This document shows, piece by piece, positions 1-9,048 of a stretch of DNA of 64,000 bases. Position 1 is the first letter of the stretch; each line of letters begins with the position of its first letter. The DNA is from Balamuthia mandrillaris. Its lineage: Eukaryota; Discosea; Longamoebia; Balamuthiidae. The notes under the pieces are model-generated. The model ran no database searches. It was given only the letters and a program-made list of their open reading frames with translations, and was not told where the DNA came from. The stretch lies in the NCBI GenBank assembly GCA_031835245.1, contig JAVKOQ010000166.1, forward strand, positions 1-64,000, read 5' to 3'. Position numbers and translations under genes: made by a program.

Positions 1-460
1 CTCCGCCATCATACGCAACCTCTTTCCCGTCGTAGGACACGTCTCCGCCAACGTAGGTCACATCGTCTTCATCGCTGAATCCGTGGCAATCACCGCCAAC
101 GTAGGCATCATCTCCACCGTCGTAGGAAACATCACCAGAAACGTCTCCTCCATCATACTCAATATCACCGCCATCATAGACAACAGCATCCTCTCCGTCG
201 TAGCTGACATCTCCACCATCGTAGGACACATCTCCTCCGTCGTAGCTGACATCTCCACCATCGTAGACAACAGCATCGTCACCGTCGTAACCAACATCGC
301 CGCCATCGTAGGAGACGTCCCCTCCATCGTAGGTAACATCACCGCCGTCATAAGTCACTTCATCTCCATCATAGCTGACGTCGCCTCCGCCGTAGTTCAC
401 CCGCGCAAAAGCAGCCGACGCGAACAGCGCCAACAAAGCTAGCACCAACACCGACCTCAT
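1..460 (-). CDS. Secreted Asp/Gly/Tyr-rich repeat protein (3' end outside window)
   Basis: Reads from an ATG at 460 with no stop before the window edge, so the C terminus is missing. The first about 20 residues are a clear signal peptide (MRSVLVLALLALFASAAFA). The rest is almost entirely degenerate copies of a six-residue unit YDGGDV, at least fifteen times, with variants VSYDG, VTYDG, VVYDG and YVGGD. The unit is rich in Asp, Gly and Tyr, with a single Cys (DCHGF) late in the visible part. A TATA box lies about 75 bp upstream. I do not recognise a family. The acidic Tyr-rich repeat suggests an extracellular, wall, cation-binding or adhesive protein, but this is inference from composition only. 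The opposite strand is also open because of the repeat; signal peptide and TATA box favour the minus strand. Confidence 0.75.
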   Translation of the reverse strand, partial: MRSVLVLALLALFASAAFARVNYGGGDVSYDGDEVTYDGGDVTYDGGDVSYDGGDVGYDGDDAVVYDGGDVSYDGGDVSYDGGDVSYDGEDAVVYDGGDIEYDGGDVSGDVSYDGGDDAYVGGDCHGFSDEDDVTYVGGDVSYDGKEVAYDGG

Positions 461-968
461 CGTTTGTTGTTGTTATTGTTCAGTCGTATGGATTGTTGTT
501 TGAGAGGAACGGAAGGTGCCCAAACAACCCATTTTATACTCGAAAGGCATGCTCCTCTTCTTTGTTGTTCCCTCGCGTTGAACAAAAAGCGTTTTCTGCT
601 CAGTTTTCATTGTCAAACTGGTTGAATTCGGAAAACAAAGCGTTACCGGTGATGGTTTGACGAAGGAAAACTCAGCGAAACGACGCTGTTGGAGGAGCAG
701 GTTGATCAACCAAACATAACGGGAGGATAAAGTTTGAGCAGCAACCAGGATACACTTGAAGAAAGCTAGGTCGAAACTCCCCTCCTATGGCAAGACAACA
801 AGAAGAAAATTGAAAGACTGGATACTGGAACATGAAGAGCGGAGAGGAGCGGATGTGTAACAGGGAAGGCGGAAGGAATACAGGAACGACCGGAGAAAGA
901 AGCTGCCATGGAAGAAAAAAAAAGCGAGGTTTACTGTTACATCTGATGGTAAAGACAAAGTTGCAAAG
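461..968. other. Intergenic region between two minus-strand genes
   Basis: Holds the promoter of the repeat-protein gene and the 3' flank of the AlkB-like gene. Apart from the TATA box I see no convincing gene, repeat or RNA here. Confidence 0.5.
532..538 (-). promoter_or_regulatory. TATA box (TATAAAA) of the repeat-protein gene
   Basis: On the minus strand the sequence reads GAGTATAAAATGG, a good TATA box, about 72 bp upstream of the ATG at 460. The distance leaves room for a 5' UTR of about 40 bp. Confidence 0.55.
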
Positions 969-1784
969 CTACGTGGAAGAAACTGATGATGAAGAAGAAG
1001 AGCAAGCAGACAGGTTCTGAACATCCTCCTTATTAACCGGGGTGGTGGCAATCAAGTGCGGCAGCAACTGGGTGTACGTGCTGTCCACATCGTACTTGAA
1101 GAGGTGCTCCTTCCCTAACACGTTGGGAGCATCCCTATAGGTGAAGTTCAGGCGCACATCTCCCAGCCGCTCCCTCAAAAACTCCGGACAGCTGCCAGCG
1201 TGCACCTCCCCCACCGAGTGCAGCAGCATTCGGTTGGGACCACCCCAAATGAGCACGTCTCCAGAGTCCAACCGCAGGAACTCTTCCTGACGAGCCACGA
1301 GCTTGTAGCCAAAATCGCAACTGTTGCCGATGGAGATGGACACGATGGGGTGGTCATTATCTCCGTCGTTCTTGTCGCTGTCCCTATGCCAATACATTCC
1401 CTGGCTGGTGGCATAATAGAGCAGGAGGAGGTGGGTGGGGTTCATTTCGGGCATGCGTTTGTCCAGGGATCGAGCTGTCGATACCAGCGCCTCGCAGAGG
1501 GTCCTTACGTTCTGGGGTTCTGGGAAGGACTCAATGACATCGTAGATGCGGCCCCGCCCAGTGTCGCTGTTGAGCACCTTCTCGCCGGTCTCCGGCAGAG
1601 TAGCCCAAAAGCCGTGTTCAGGATCGGAGCCGGCGTGCAGGGCGTAGTTGGCCAGGTGGAGCTGTTGCTCTGGGTCCAAGGCTTGTTTGATCAATACCAA
1701 ACCCGGGGCGATGACTTTGGGTTCGCCTCCAACGCGAGTCCATGCGGTGAGCGCCGACGTACGTTCTTCTCCTGCTCCTTCCAT
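969..1784 (-). CDS. AlkB-type 2-oxoglutarate/Fe(II) dioxygenase
   Basis: Intronless 271-aa protein of the AlkB family, which removes alkyl groups from nucleic acid bases oxidatively using Fe(II) and 2-oxoglutarate. The catalytic core is complete. The HxD iron motif is H133-R-D135 within YWHRDSDKND, followed by PIVSISIGNSCDFGY. The strand DSGDVLIWGGPNRMLLHSV supplies the distal iron ligand H189, and RLNFTYRDA supplies the R-x5-R (R211, R217) that binds 2-oxoglutarate and substrate. The GDVLIWGG and RLNFTYR blocks are closer to bacterial AlkB and ALKBH1 than to ALKBH2/3. The last about 15 residues are poly-Ser. Substrate (DNA, tRNA or other) cannot be told from sequence. The start ATG at 1784 is the first in frame. 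No targeting signal is evident. Confidence 0.9.
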   Translation of the reverse strand: MEGAGEERTSALTAWTRVGGEPKVIAPGLVLIKQALDPEQQLHLANYALHAGSDPEHGFWATLPETGEKVLNSDTGRGRIYDVIESFPEPQNVRTLCEALVSTARSLDKRMPEMNPTHLLLLYYATSQGMYWHRDSDKNDGDNDHPIVSISIGNSCDFGYKLVARQEEFLRLDSGDVLIWGGPNRMLLHSVGEVHAGSCPEFLRERLGDVRLNFTYRDAPNVLGKEHLFKYDVDSTYTQLLPHLIATTPVNKEDVQNLSACSSSSSSVSST

Positions 1785-2709
1785 TCTACTTTACTTGGCT
1801 TGTATTCTTTTTTTTTTCATTCCTTCTTCTGTTCCGCTTTTCCTTTTCAATCTTCTGCGAAGAGACGTTTCTTTCGTGGAACAGAATAACGTTTCATGTC
1901 GTCATGAACAATATGATTGTCAAACTGTTTCATGTCGTCATGAACAATATGATTGTCAAACTGTTTTATGTCGACATGATTCACTGACCACCCACGACGA
2001 CATGATATTCGGTGAAAATATCCAGAAGTACGGAATATTCGGGACGACCCGAAATCGAAGCTTCTCTATGTCGACCTGACGATGAGAGGAGCATGACGTT
2101 ATTTTTTCGGTGACGAAGATTTCGTCGCAGGAAGGGGGAAAAGGAGGGGAAGAAGAAAAAGAGGAAGAGGCCTCTTCTTTCCTGCGGTGTTTCCTGCGCC
2201 CTGCCCCTTCCCTCCGTTTCTTCCGAGGCTCCTTTTTTTTTGCCGGTTGCGTTTTCTTTTTGTTGTTGGTGGGATCTCTCTCCCAAGAACAACGACAATC
2301 CCTGAACACAGGTATCTTTTTTTTTTTTTTGAAGTGAAGCGATGATGTGATTAAGGAAAGAGATTATTTTTTTGTGTGTCTATGGTGGAGGGTAGTGGAA
2401 AACATAACAAAGATGAGAGGTTCATTCACGTTCCATTCATTCAATACTTTATCTTTGTTTTTTCATTTCATTTGATTTTCTCTCGTAAAAACATCTCTGT
2501 CAAACGAAACATTCGTTTTTTTTTTCTGCCGTCATTCCTTCGTTTCTATTTGTTGTTTCTCTCTTGCTTGCCCTTCTTCTAAACATTTTTTTTTGAAAAA
2601 AACCACAACAACAACAACAACATAAAACCCATCAAACACACACAACAGAATTCGGAGTTTGTTTCATCCCATCCCATCCCATCCCATTCCATCGCATTCA
2701 TTTTGCAAA
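1785..2709. other. Divergent intergenic region between AlkB-like and cyclotransferase genes
   Basis: About 925 bp. Beside the AlkB start are 2.4 copies of a 36-bp direct repeat with palindromic centres, then further GTCGAC/GTCGTC sites near 1970-2080. The centre (2100-2640) is purine- or pyrimidine-biased low-complexity DNA. A short CCCAT run (about 2668-2692) lies just upstream of the plus-strand ATG at 2710. No convincing gene. Confidence 0.5.
1891..1979. repeat. 36-bp tandem direct repeat with palindromic cores (2.4 copies)
   Basis: Two identical 36-bp units (1891-1926 and 1927-1962) and a partial third (1963-1979). Each full unit contains the inverted repeat TTCATG-TCGT-CATGAA; the partial unit has the perfect palindrome ATGTCGACAT. 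They lie about 107-195 bp upstream of the AlkB-like start codon, so a regulatory array is plausible. Confidence 0.8.
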
Positions 2710-3563
2710 ATGATGTCCAAAGTGTTTGTCTATGGAACCTTGAAACGGGGGTTCAGGAACCATCACGTCATGCATGGCAACGCCCAGTTCCTCGGCGTCG
2801 GACGGACCTTACAAAAGTACTGAGATTTCTCCTCTCTCTCTTTTCTTTCATCTCTCATCTCATCTTTTATCCCCCATCTTTTATCTCTCCTCATCCATCC
2901 AAGTTGTTTTTTCTTTCATTTGTTCTGTTTGGTTGTTGTGTTTCATTCCGTCATTTCGTTTTGGTCGGTGTAGCTTTTGCATTCCTTTGTTCTTTGTTGC
3001 TCATGCTTCTCTCTCTCTTTCAATAAAACAAAGATGGCCTCTTGTGCGGTACGGAGAGAGGAATGTGCCCTACTTGCTGCCACTCCAAGGCCTCGGCAAG
3101 CACATCCGAGGGGAAGTGTGGACCTGCAGCGAGGAGAAGTTGCGGGAGATGGACGTGTTTGAGGGTGTGCCCACTTATTATGGTACACCTTCTCGTTTCT
3201 TGTTCTCTCTTGCTTGTCCTTTCCTTCTTTCTTGTCTTTTCTTTCGCTCGCTGAGCTCATCAAACAAACAAAAACAAAAAAACAGATCGGTTGTTAATAG
3301 ATGTAGTTATGGAAGAAGAGCAGGAAGCCTCCAACGCTCTTTCCTTGTCTTCCCTTTGTTCCTCTTCTTCGCTGGACGTCATCGGACGGACGCAGGTCTT
3401 TGCCTACGTGAAGAAGGAGCACTCGGCCGACTACCTCAACACCGACTTTTTGGAGTGCTTCACCCCCGAGCACAACCTGCAGTACAGGCGGCGGAGCGAA
3501 GTGAATCCCCACCCTGCCTTGAACTTGCCCAGCGTCTCTTCGCCAACGGTTAGTTTGATGTGA
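2710..3563 (+). CDS. GGACT: Gamma-glutamylamine cyclotransferase-like protein (GGACT/AIG2-like)
   Basis: Three exons, 2710-2816, 3034-3182 and 3286-3563, with matching phases, giving 177 aa. The N terminus has the family signature VFVYGTLKRGFRNHHVM (YGTLK forms the substrate pocket). The middle block GEVWTCSEEKLREMDVFEGV contains the Glu expected to act as general acid/base (FEG in the LD-x-FE context). A YYDR block follows. Enzymes of this fold open gamma-glutamyl-amines or gamma-glutamyl dipeptides to 5-oxoproline and free amine; the human GGACT-type degrades transglutaminase crosslinks. The residues around FEG fit GGACT better than gamma-glutamylcyclotransferase. A Ser-rich insertion (about residues 100-115) separates two core strands. 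Tandem ATGs at 2710 and 2713; the first is used here. The last few residues after PHPALNLP could change if another intron follows. Confidence 0.85.
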
Positions 3564-4120
3564 GGCTTGACTTTATTTAAAAACAAAAAATAAAATAAAA
3601 AGAAGAAATATGAAACAACAACTAAGTTTGATAGCAGAGAAGAGAACAATGAAGACACCCCAGCAAAGAAGAGGAGAGCAATGAAGCGGTCCGCTTGGGT
3701 TGGATAGGAAAGAGAAGAGCAATGCAAGGTGGTGCAAACAATATTTCTCTGTGTTTTTCGTACAATTGGTGTCACACATACACCTCCTGGTACCCCCACA
3801 AAAGCACCGTATGCAACATCAGCTGATGTCACCCTTCCTGATTTTTGCGTGCCTCAACACACGTCACCATAGTTCTCGCACCACGCAGAAGGGCAAAAAC
3901 ATGTCTCAACAGCTCTTTCCCCTGCTGCACAAAAAAAAAACAAGCTGACATCATCTTGAACCCACGTCACCCAAGAAAAACCATTCATAAAAGGTATGTA
4001 TGACGTGTTCATTTTGCCTATACAAGGAAATTATGCTCAAAGAAAGGAAAAAAAAGTAGAGTAGAAAAGAAGTAGAGTGAAACAGAGAGAGAAGAAACAG
4101 CAGCTGGCAACAAGGCAAGG
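3564..4120 (+). promoter_or_regulatory. Upstream region of the lectin gene with three TGACGTG (UPRE-like) sites
   Basis: The 557-bp gap before the lectin gene contains TGACGTG at 4001-4007 and its reverse complement CACGTCA at 3860-3866 and 3963-3969. Related TGATGTCA- and TGACATCA-like sites lie near 3822 and 3943. TGACGTG is the core of the unfolded-protein-response element bound by Hac1/XBP1/ATF6-type bZIP factors. CATAAAAGG near 3985 may be a TATA-like box. No gene seen in the gap. Confidence 0.4.
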
Positions 4121-5891
4121 ATGAGGTGGTTTCTTCTGGCTTTGTTGGCTTTGGTGTTCATGGTGAGCTCGCTCCCTGTGGCGTACCTCCAGTCAGCACG
4201 TTTTGAACACAAGCACTCCCTTCGTAGCCCTTTCTATCTCGGTACGCACCCCTCTCTTTCGAAAATAACTTCATCAGTCATGTCCTTTGACCGGGCTTTC
4301 GTCTTTTGAGTGAGTGTGCGTTGTTGTTGTGCCTTTGATGCTTAGGCCTCTCCAAACCAAAAACAGGAAGGGGTGGAGCGTTGCCTTTCTGGGAATTTGG
4401 AGGGGGAGCATTGGTCAATGAGGATTACATTCGTATTACGCCAGCCATGCAGAGCAGGAGCGGTTGGATATGGAATACTGAGGTACTTTTACCCTAACTC
4501 TTCTCACTACTCTCCCCTTCTCTCTCTGCCTTTGATTGATTTCTTGCAAGTTTCTTCTCGCTTCCTTCTCTCTCACTCTCTCACACGCTCTTTGTCTTCT
4601 CTCACTCTCTTAAGCTCTCTCACTCTCTTTCGCTCTCTCTCGCGTTCTTTCTTCACTCACTCTCTCTCTTCGCTCACTCTCGTTCTCTGTCTCTGCTCTT
4701 CTCGCTTCGTTCTCTTGTTCCCACGTTGCACTTCTCTTCTACTTCTTTGTTCTCTCTGCTCGTGATGGCTTTAAACAACTAACACAATGTACCAAAGCCG
4801 GCAGCGATGAAAGACTGGGAGTTGGAGGTGGAGCTGAAAGCCAGTGGTGGCTTGCAGGGAGCGGACGGACTTGGTATATGGTATGTGGCCGATACCAAGC
4901 AAGTAGGTCCAGCCATGGGTAATGCTGATAAATGGAAGGGTTTGGGCGTCATTCTTGACAGCTTTGACAACGATGGCAAAGTAAGCACGCTTTTTTGTTT
5001 TCCCTTTCTCTCTCACCATCATTTAGCTATTCTCTCCTTCGTATATTCCTTGCTTGTCTCACCCTGTACCTTGTTCTTTGCTTCCTTTTTCCCTTTCCCT
5101 TGTCTTTCTTTATCCTTTTTTTTTTTTTTCAACAAACAGGGGGACAGCCCTCGTATCTCCATCGTCATTAACGACGGTAGCGTAACATGGAAGCCCGACA
5201 GGGATGGCAAGGACATCGAACAGGCGGGTTGTACCAGGAACTGGCGTGGCACCAGGATCAAAGTCAAAATTACCTACAAGGACCGTATGTTGGAAGTTTG
5301 GACCGAGAAGGTGGCCGCCAAGCCCGAGTTTTGTGGCAAAGTGGAGACTGACCTGCCCACTGGCTATTTCTTTGGAGTAACGGCAGCCACTGGACAACTC
5401 ACTGGTACTTCTCGTTTTTTTTGTTTCTTTCTGTTCTATTCTTTTTTTTTTGTTTCTTTTTTTTTTTGCTTTGTTTTCTTTTGAGTAATGTTATGTATTT
5501 AACTAATGCTGACAATAACGAATTGCAGACAACCACGACTTGTACAGCTTCTCCACTTACGACCTTAGCCCAGCTTCCACTGCCCCTGCTAATGACGAGG
5601 CCGCCACTCGACGCTCCGCTCAAGTCGAAGAAGAACCCGAAAAGAAGGAACCTAAGCTGAGGAAATCTGCTGCCTCCACGGTTGGATCATCTCTTCTGTT
5701 CTTCTCTTCTCTTCTCTTCTCTTCTCTTCTCTTCTCTTCTCTTCTCTTCTCTTCTCTTCTCTTCTCTTCTTCTCTTCTCTTCTCTTCTCTTCTCTTCTCT
5801 TCTCTTCTCTTCTCTTCTCTTCTCTTCTCTTCTCTTCTCTTCTCTTCTCTTCTCTTTCTCTTCTCTTCTCTTCTCTTCTCTTCTCTTCTCT

Positions 5892-5924
<33 letters not shown>

Positions 5925-6981
5925 TCCTCGTCTCTATTCCTCTCTGCCTATTTTTCTTTTGTTTAATGGTACTTATTTTTGTGATGGTTACGATTGCTTC
6001 TTTCTATGTCCTTTTTTTTTTCTAAAAAAAAAAGGATGACATTCTCTCTCGATTGGCCTCTTTGAGAGGAGACCAGGAGGAAGAAGTGGCCCAAGTGGAG
6101 GAGGAAGTAGCCACTCTTTCTCGTACCGTGAAGTCCAGATCCACCTCCACCACTACCTCTAACATCGACGCTGCCATCAAGGTTTGTATCTTCATCTTTT
6201 ATCTTGTTTGTTCGTTTGTTTCTATCTTGTGGCTACTATCATATCTAAAGCATAACAAACTTAAAAACAAACACAACAAAACAGAAACTGAATGACAGAG
6301 TAACAATCATGCAAAACAAGCAAAAGTCAATAACAAAAGCATTGGACCGGATTGAGTCCGAGCTCGCAAACAAGGGCCTCGGCAGTAACAAAAATAACAA
6401 TGGAGGAGCTGCCTTTGCGGAAGCTTTCCGTAAGTTATTGGCCACCGCCTTGCAAAGCAAACAGACTGCCCAAAACGAAGTAGAACTCATTCAGTAAGTT
6501 TTCTATTTCTTATTGTCCCTTTCTCTCCTCTCTCCTCTCTTCGCTCCCTCGTTTTTTTTTTTACTCTTTGTTTTTTTCTTATATAATTTTTCCCAGAGGA
6601 GCTTTGACTGAGATAGAGAATCAGCTCTATCGTAACAGCCCTTCACAAGAGAAAGAGCTTTTGGAGGGCATTGCCCAAGTGAAGGTGGATCTTCACAAAG
6701 TCTCTAATGTCCTTCAGGTATGTTTCTTTCCTTCTCTTGTCGTTTCTTTTTTATTTGACAAAATGCTTTTTTTCCCTCTCTCATTACACACCAAAATAAA
6801 GGCGGCAGGAAGAGATTCCAAGTCCTTAGTATCGGACTTTAAGGCAGACACGGAGATGTTGGCCACATCCGTGGAGGGCTCCTCTTCAGGCTTTTGGATG
6901 TACTTTTTGGTGTTGCAGGTCCTCGCCACCTCTGCTTTCGTCTGGTGGAAGCACAAAAAGGAAAAGAGAAAGTTCTCTTAA
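4121..6981 (+). CDS. LMAN1: ERGIC-53/LMAN1-like L-type lectin cargo receptor
   Basis: Nine exons (4121-4241, 4367-4482, 4798-4980, 5140-5404, 5529-5680, 6035-6181, 6285-6493, 6597-6717, 6802-6981), all phases consistent, 497 aa (human LMAN1 is 510). Order: signal peptide (1-about 21); L-type lectin domain from RSPFYLG through LPFWEFGG, DYIRITPAM, GADGLGIWYV, GLGVILDSFDNDG and GYFFGVTAATG; an acidic linker; a coiled-coil stalk (about 265-440); one TM segment (FWMYFLVLQVLATSAFVWW); and a cytosolic tail ending KRKFS, a K-x-K-x-x COPI retrieval signal. This matches type I receptors that bind high-mannose glycoproteins and cycle between ER and Golgi. The family's carbohydrate and calcium region (DSFDNDG) is present. 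The donor of intron 5 (ACG/GTTGGA) is weak, and that intron holds a long pentanucleotide repeat. Confidence 0.93.
5701..5932 (+). repeat. (TTCTC)n pentanucleotide microsatellite in lectin intron 5
   Basis: About 190 bp of near-perfect CTTCT units followed by a CT run, wholly inside the intron 5681-6034. It is pyrimidine-rich on the sense strand and merges into the region leading to the 3' splice site. Confidence 0.95.
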
Positions 6982-7103
6982 GCAAAAGTCAGAGAGGAGC
7001 AGGGCAACGTTCTTTCATTTTTTTTTCATTTTCTTTTTTATTTAACCTTTTTACACCAGATCTTTTTCTTTCCGTCGTTCGTTTGCCATTGTGGCTTTCA
7101 TCT

Positions 7104-8597
7104 TCAACTTGGAGTATTGTTAACCACCATTTGTTCAACCACGACCATCACTTCAGAGGGCAGCAACGACAAGTATGAATCTTTGCCACAGTCCCTCAAC
7201 CGCCACGCATGCTCCACCCGCTGCTTTCTCGCCTCCTTTCTCAGCTCCTCCATCTCCACATCGCACCGGTGATGCACGTCCACGGCAAAGCAAGCCATCC
7301 AAACGGTGAATATGATCGAGCCAACGACGAAGAGGCAGAAGAGGACGCCTCCGATGGTACCCACTCCGGCCCCAAAGTCGATGAGGGCTTCCTCCCGCTC
7401 GTTCTCAAATTGCTCTTCGGTGTACAGGGTGAGCAGCACCACGTCGTCGGCGATGCGGCCTCCGTTGGCGCGCACCGTGTCACGCAGGCGAGTGAGAGTC
7501 ATGTCGAACTCGCTTACATCGAGGAGATGGTTCTCGAAGAACATGTCGGCACGAAGCCCCACGAGACCTTCAAGACCAACGGAAGGACCATCATAACCGG
7601 AAGAAGAAGAAGATGATGAAGAAGAAAAAGAACAAGAAGAAATATCAGAAGAGGGAGATGGGAGTAATGCTCTGGCGACATTCTCGAAGCACCGATCTTC
7701 GGCGGCCAGCACGGCATCGTAGCAATCGTCGCTGTCATCATAGTCGTAGTAGAACGACCGGTATTTACACGCGATGGCGCTGTCGATGAGGACCGAACGT
7801 GCGGGGGAGAAAGGGTCCACGTATGAGCACCCTCCAGTGGCCACCACCGGGAACACGCAGTAGATGAGGTCATCCTGCCCACCGGTGTCAAACCTGATCT
7901 TCTCGCCGTAGATCCGCTCCTCCAGGGGCGGCAGGTACGCTCCCTCCCCAAAGAAATAGACGTACTCGTGGGGGTCCACCTCCCCGCCCAAGGACCCCGG
8001 CGTCAGAGGATCCACCCAGTCGAAGGCCTCGATGCGGACGGCGTTGAGGTTGCTGACGGGGATCCAAATGGCGAAGCCGACGAGGGCGGTCAGGAGCGCC
8101 GGGATGGCGACCAAGGTTCCCGTACGGATGGCGGGCTGAAGCAAGGGCACCCGCCGTTGCCACGTTTTGCTGCTGAGGTACACCACGAAGAGGAAGACGT
8201 GGAGGAGGACCCAGGCGGCCACGTGAAGGCCGATCACAAAGACAAAGACGAGGGTGCCGTAGGCCCGGTCGTAGGCCACGATGAGGGTGGCGCAGAGCAG
8301 GCCCACGATGGCGATGTTGAGGCAGGTGAGGAGGAGGAGGAAGGCGAAGGCCAGCAGGTTGGTCTTGGGTTTCTTCCGCGTTCGCACCGTGCGAGGGATC
8401 TTGTCCTCTTCCATCTCCACTCGGACTTGGCGTCGTGCTTGGTTTGCTGTGCCTCGTTGTGGTTGTTGTTGTTGTTGTTGTTGTTGCACCGTTTCTTCCT
8501 CCTCCTCTTCTGAGGAGGAGGCCGCAGAAGAGAGCGAGGAGGCCGAAGACCTGGAGGAGAAGGAAGAAGCAGAGGAAAGGGAGGAAGCCGAAGACAT
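7104..8597 (-). CDS. Orphan four-TM membrane protein with large non-cytosolic loop
   Basis: Intronless, 497 aa, family not recognised. The N terminus (1-80) is cytosol-like: a Ser-rich stretch, an EEEEEE run, poly-Gln and a basic region. Three hydrophobic segments follow (about 81-108, 114-141, 160-182). Then comes a long loop (about 183-415) with several Cys, acidic and Tyr-rich patches (YYDYDDSDDCYD) and a Ser run. A fourth TM segment (GTIGGVLFCLFVVGSIIFTVWMA, about 418-440) precedes a charged tail. The layout of paired TM helices flanking a Cys-containing loop resembles receptor-like or tetraspanning surface proteins, but no signature motif is present and I assign no function. The 3' end converges with the lectin gene 122 bp away. 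Confidence 0.8.
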   Translation of the reverse strand: MSSASSLSSASSFSSRSSASSLSSAASSSEEEEEETVQQQQQQQQPQRGTANQARRQVRVEMEEDKIPRTVRTRKKPKTNLLAFAFLLLLTCLNIAIVGLLCATLIVAYDRAYGTLVFVFVIGLHVAAWVLLHVFLFVVYLSSKTWQRRVPLLQPAIRTGTLVAIPALLTALVGFAIWIPVSNLNAVRIEAFDWVDPLTPGSLGGEVDPHEYVYFFGEGAYLPPLEERIYGEKIRFDTGGQDDLIYCVFPVVATGGCSYVDPFSPARSVLIDSAIACKYRSFYYDYDDSDDCYDAVLAAEDRCFENVARALLPSPSSDISSCSFSSSSSSSSSGYDGPSVGLEGLVGLRADMFFENHLLDVSEFDMTLTRLRDTVRANGGRIADDVVLLTLYTEEQFENEREEALIDFGAGVGTIGGVLFCLFVVGSIIFTVWMACFAVDVHHRCDVEMEELRKEARKQRVEHAWRLRDCGKDSYLSLLPSEVMVVVEQMVVNNTPS

Positions 8598-9048
8598 AGC
8601 CAGGGTTAAACTCGACTGTTCAAGCTTTTTTCTTGTTCTTTGTTTTTCTGCAGGGAAGCTTCGCGTAATGCATCACATAAGAGCACATTTTATTCATTTC
8701 GTATAATGAAAATGAGATTATTCGAAATTCCTCAAAATCTTTTTTGTAGACGCGATTTTTGATTTTTGATTGGAACTTTGAATAACCTTATGCGATTTTT
8801 TTTGGTCCCTAAGAATTCTCCTCATTTTCGTATGCGCGTTCTCTGGCTCTCTCGCTCATCTCTCTCCTTCTCTCTCCTCCCTCCCTCCCTCCCCCTCTCT
8901 CCTCCCCCTCCCTGTTTATTTATCACACTCCTTTCTCTCTCCTCTCGCTCATCTCTCTGATCTCTCTGAATTAGTTAGGAGGATAGGGCCATTTTTGCTC
9001 GTCTTATTACTAGGCCGCATCCAAACGGGAAAGAAAGACATGGCGATG
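8598..9048. other. Intergenic region, AT-rich then CT-rich, no gene seen
   Basis: Upstream flank of the four-TM gene and 3' flank of the disrupted glycoprotein gene. Contains short GATTTTTGATTTTT direct repeats near 8753-8770 and a pyrimidine tract at about 8838-8960. Confidence 0.45.

Noticed and set aside
83-442. Plus-strand open frame rich in Ile/Val/Ser opposite the YDGGDV repeat
   Set aside because: It is the complement of a repeat that stays open in more than one frame; the minus strand has a signal peptide, ATG context and TATA box.
5540-6025. Long Leu/Ser/Phe frame across the TTCTC repeat
   Set aside because: Translation of a microsatellite inside intron 5 of the lectin gene.
8281-8706. 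Plus-strand frame with Arg/Cys/Glu blocks over the four-TM gene
   Set aside because: Antisense shadow of GC-rich coding sequence; it lacks a sensible protein pattern.
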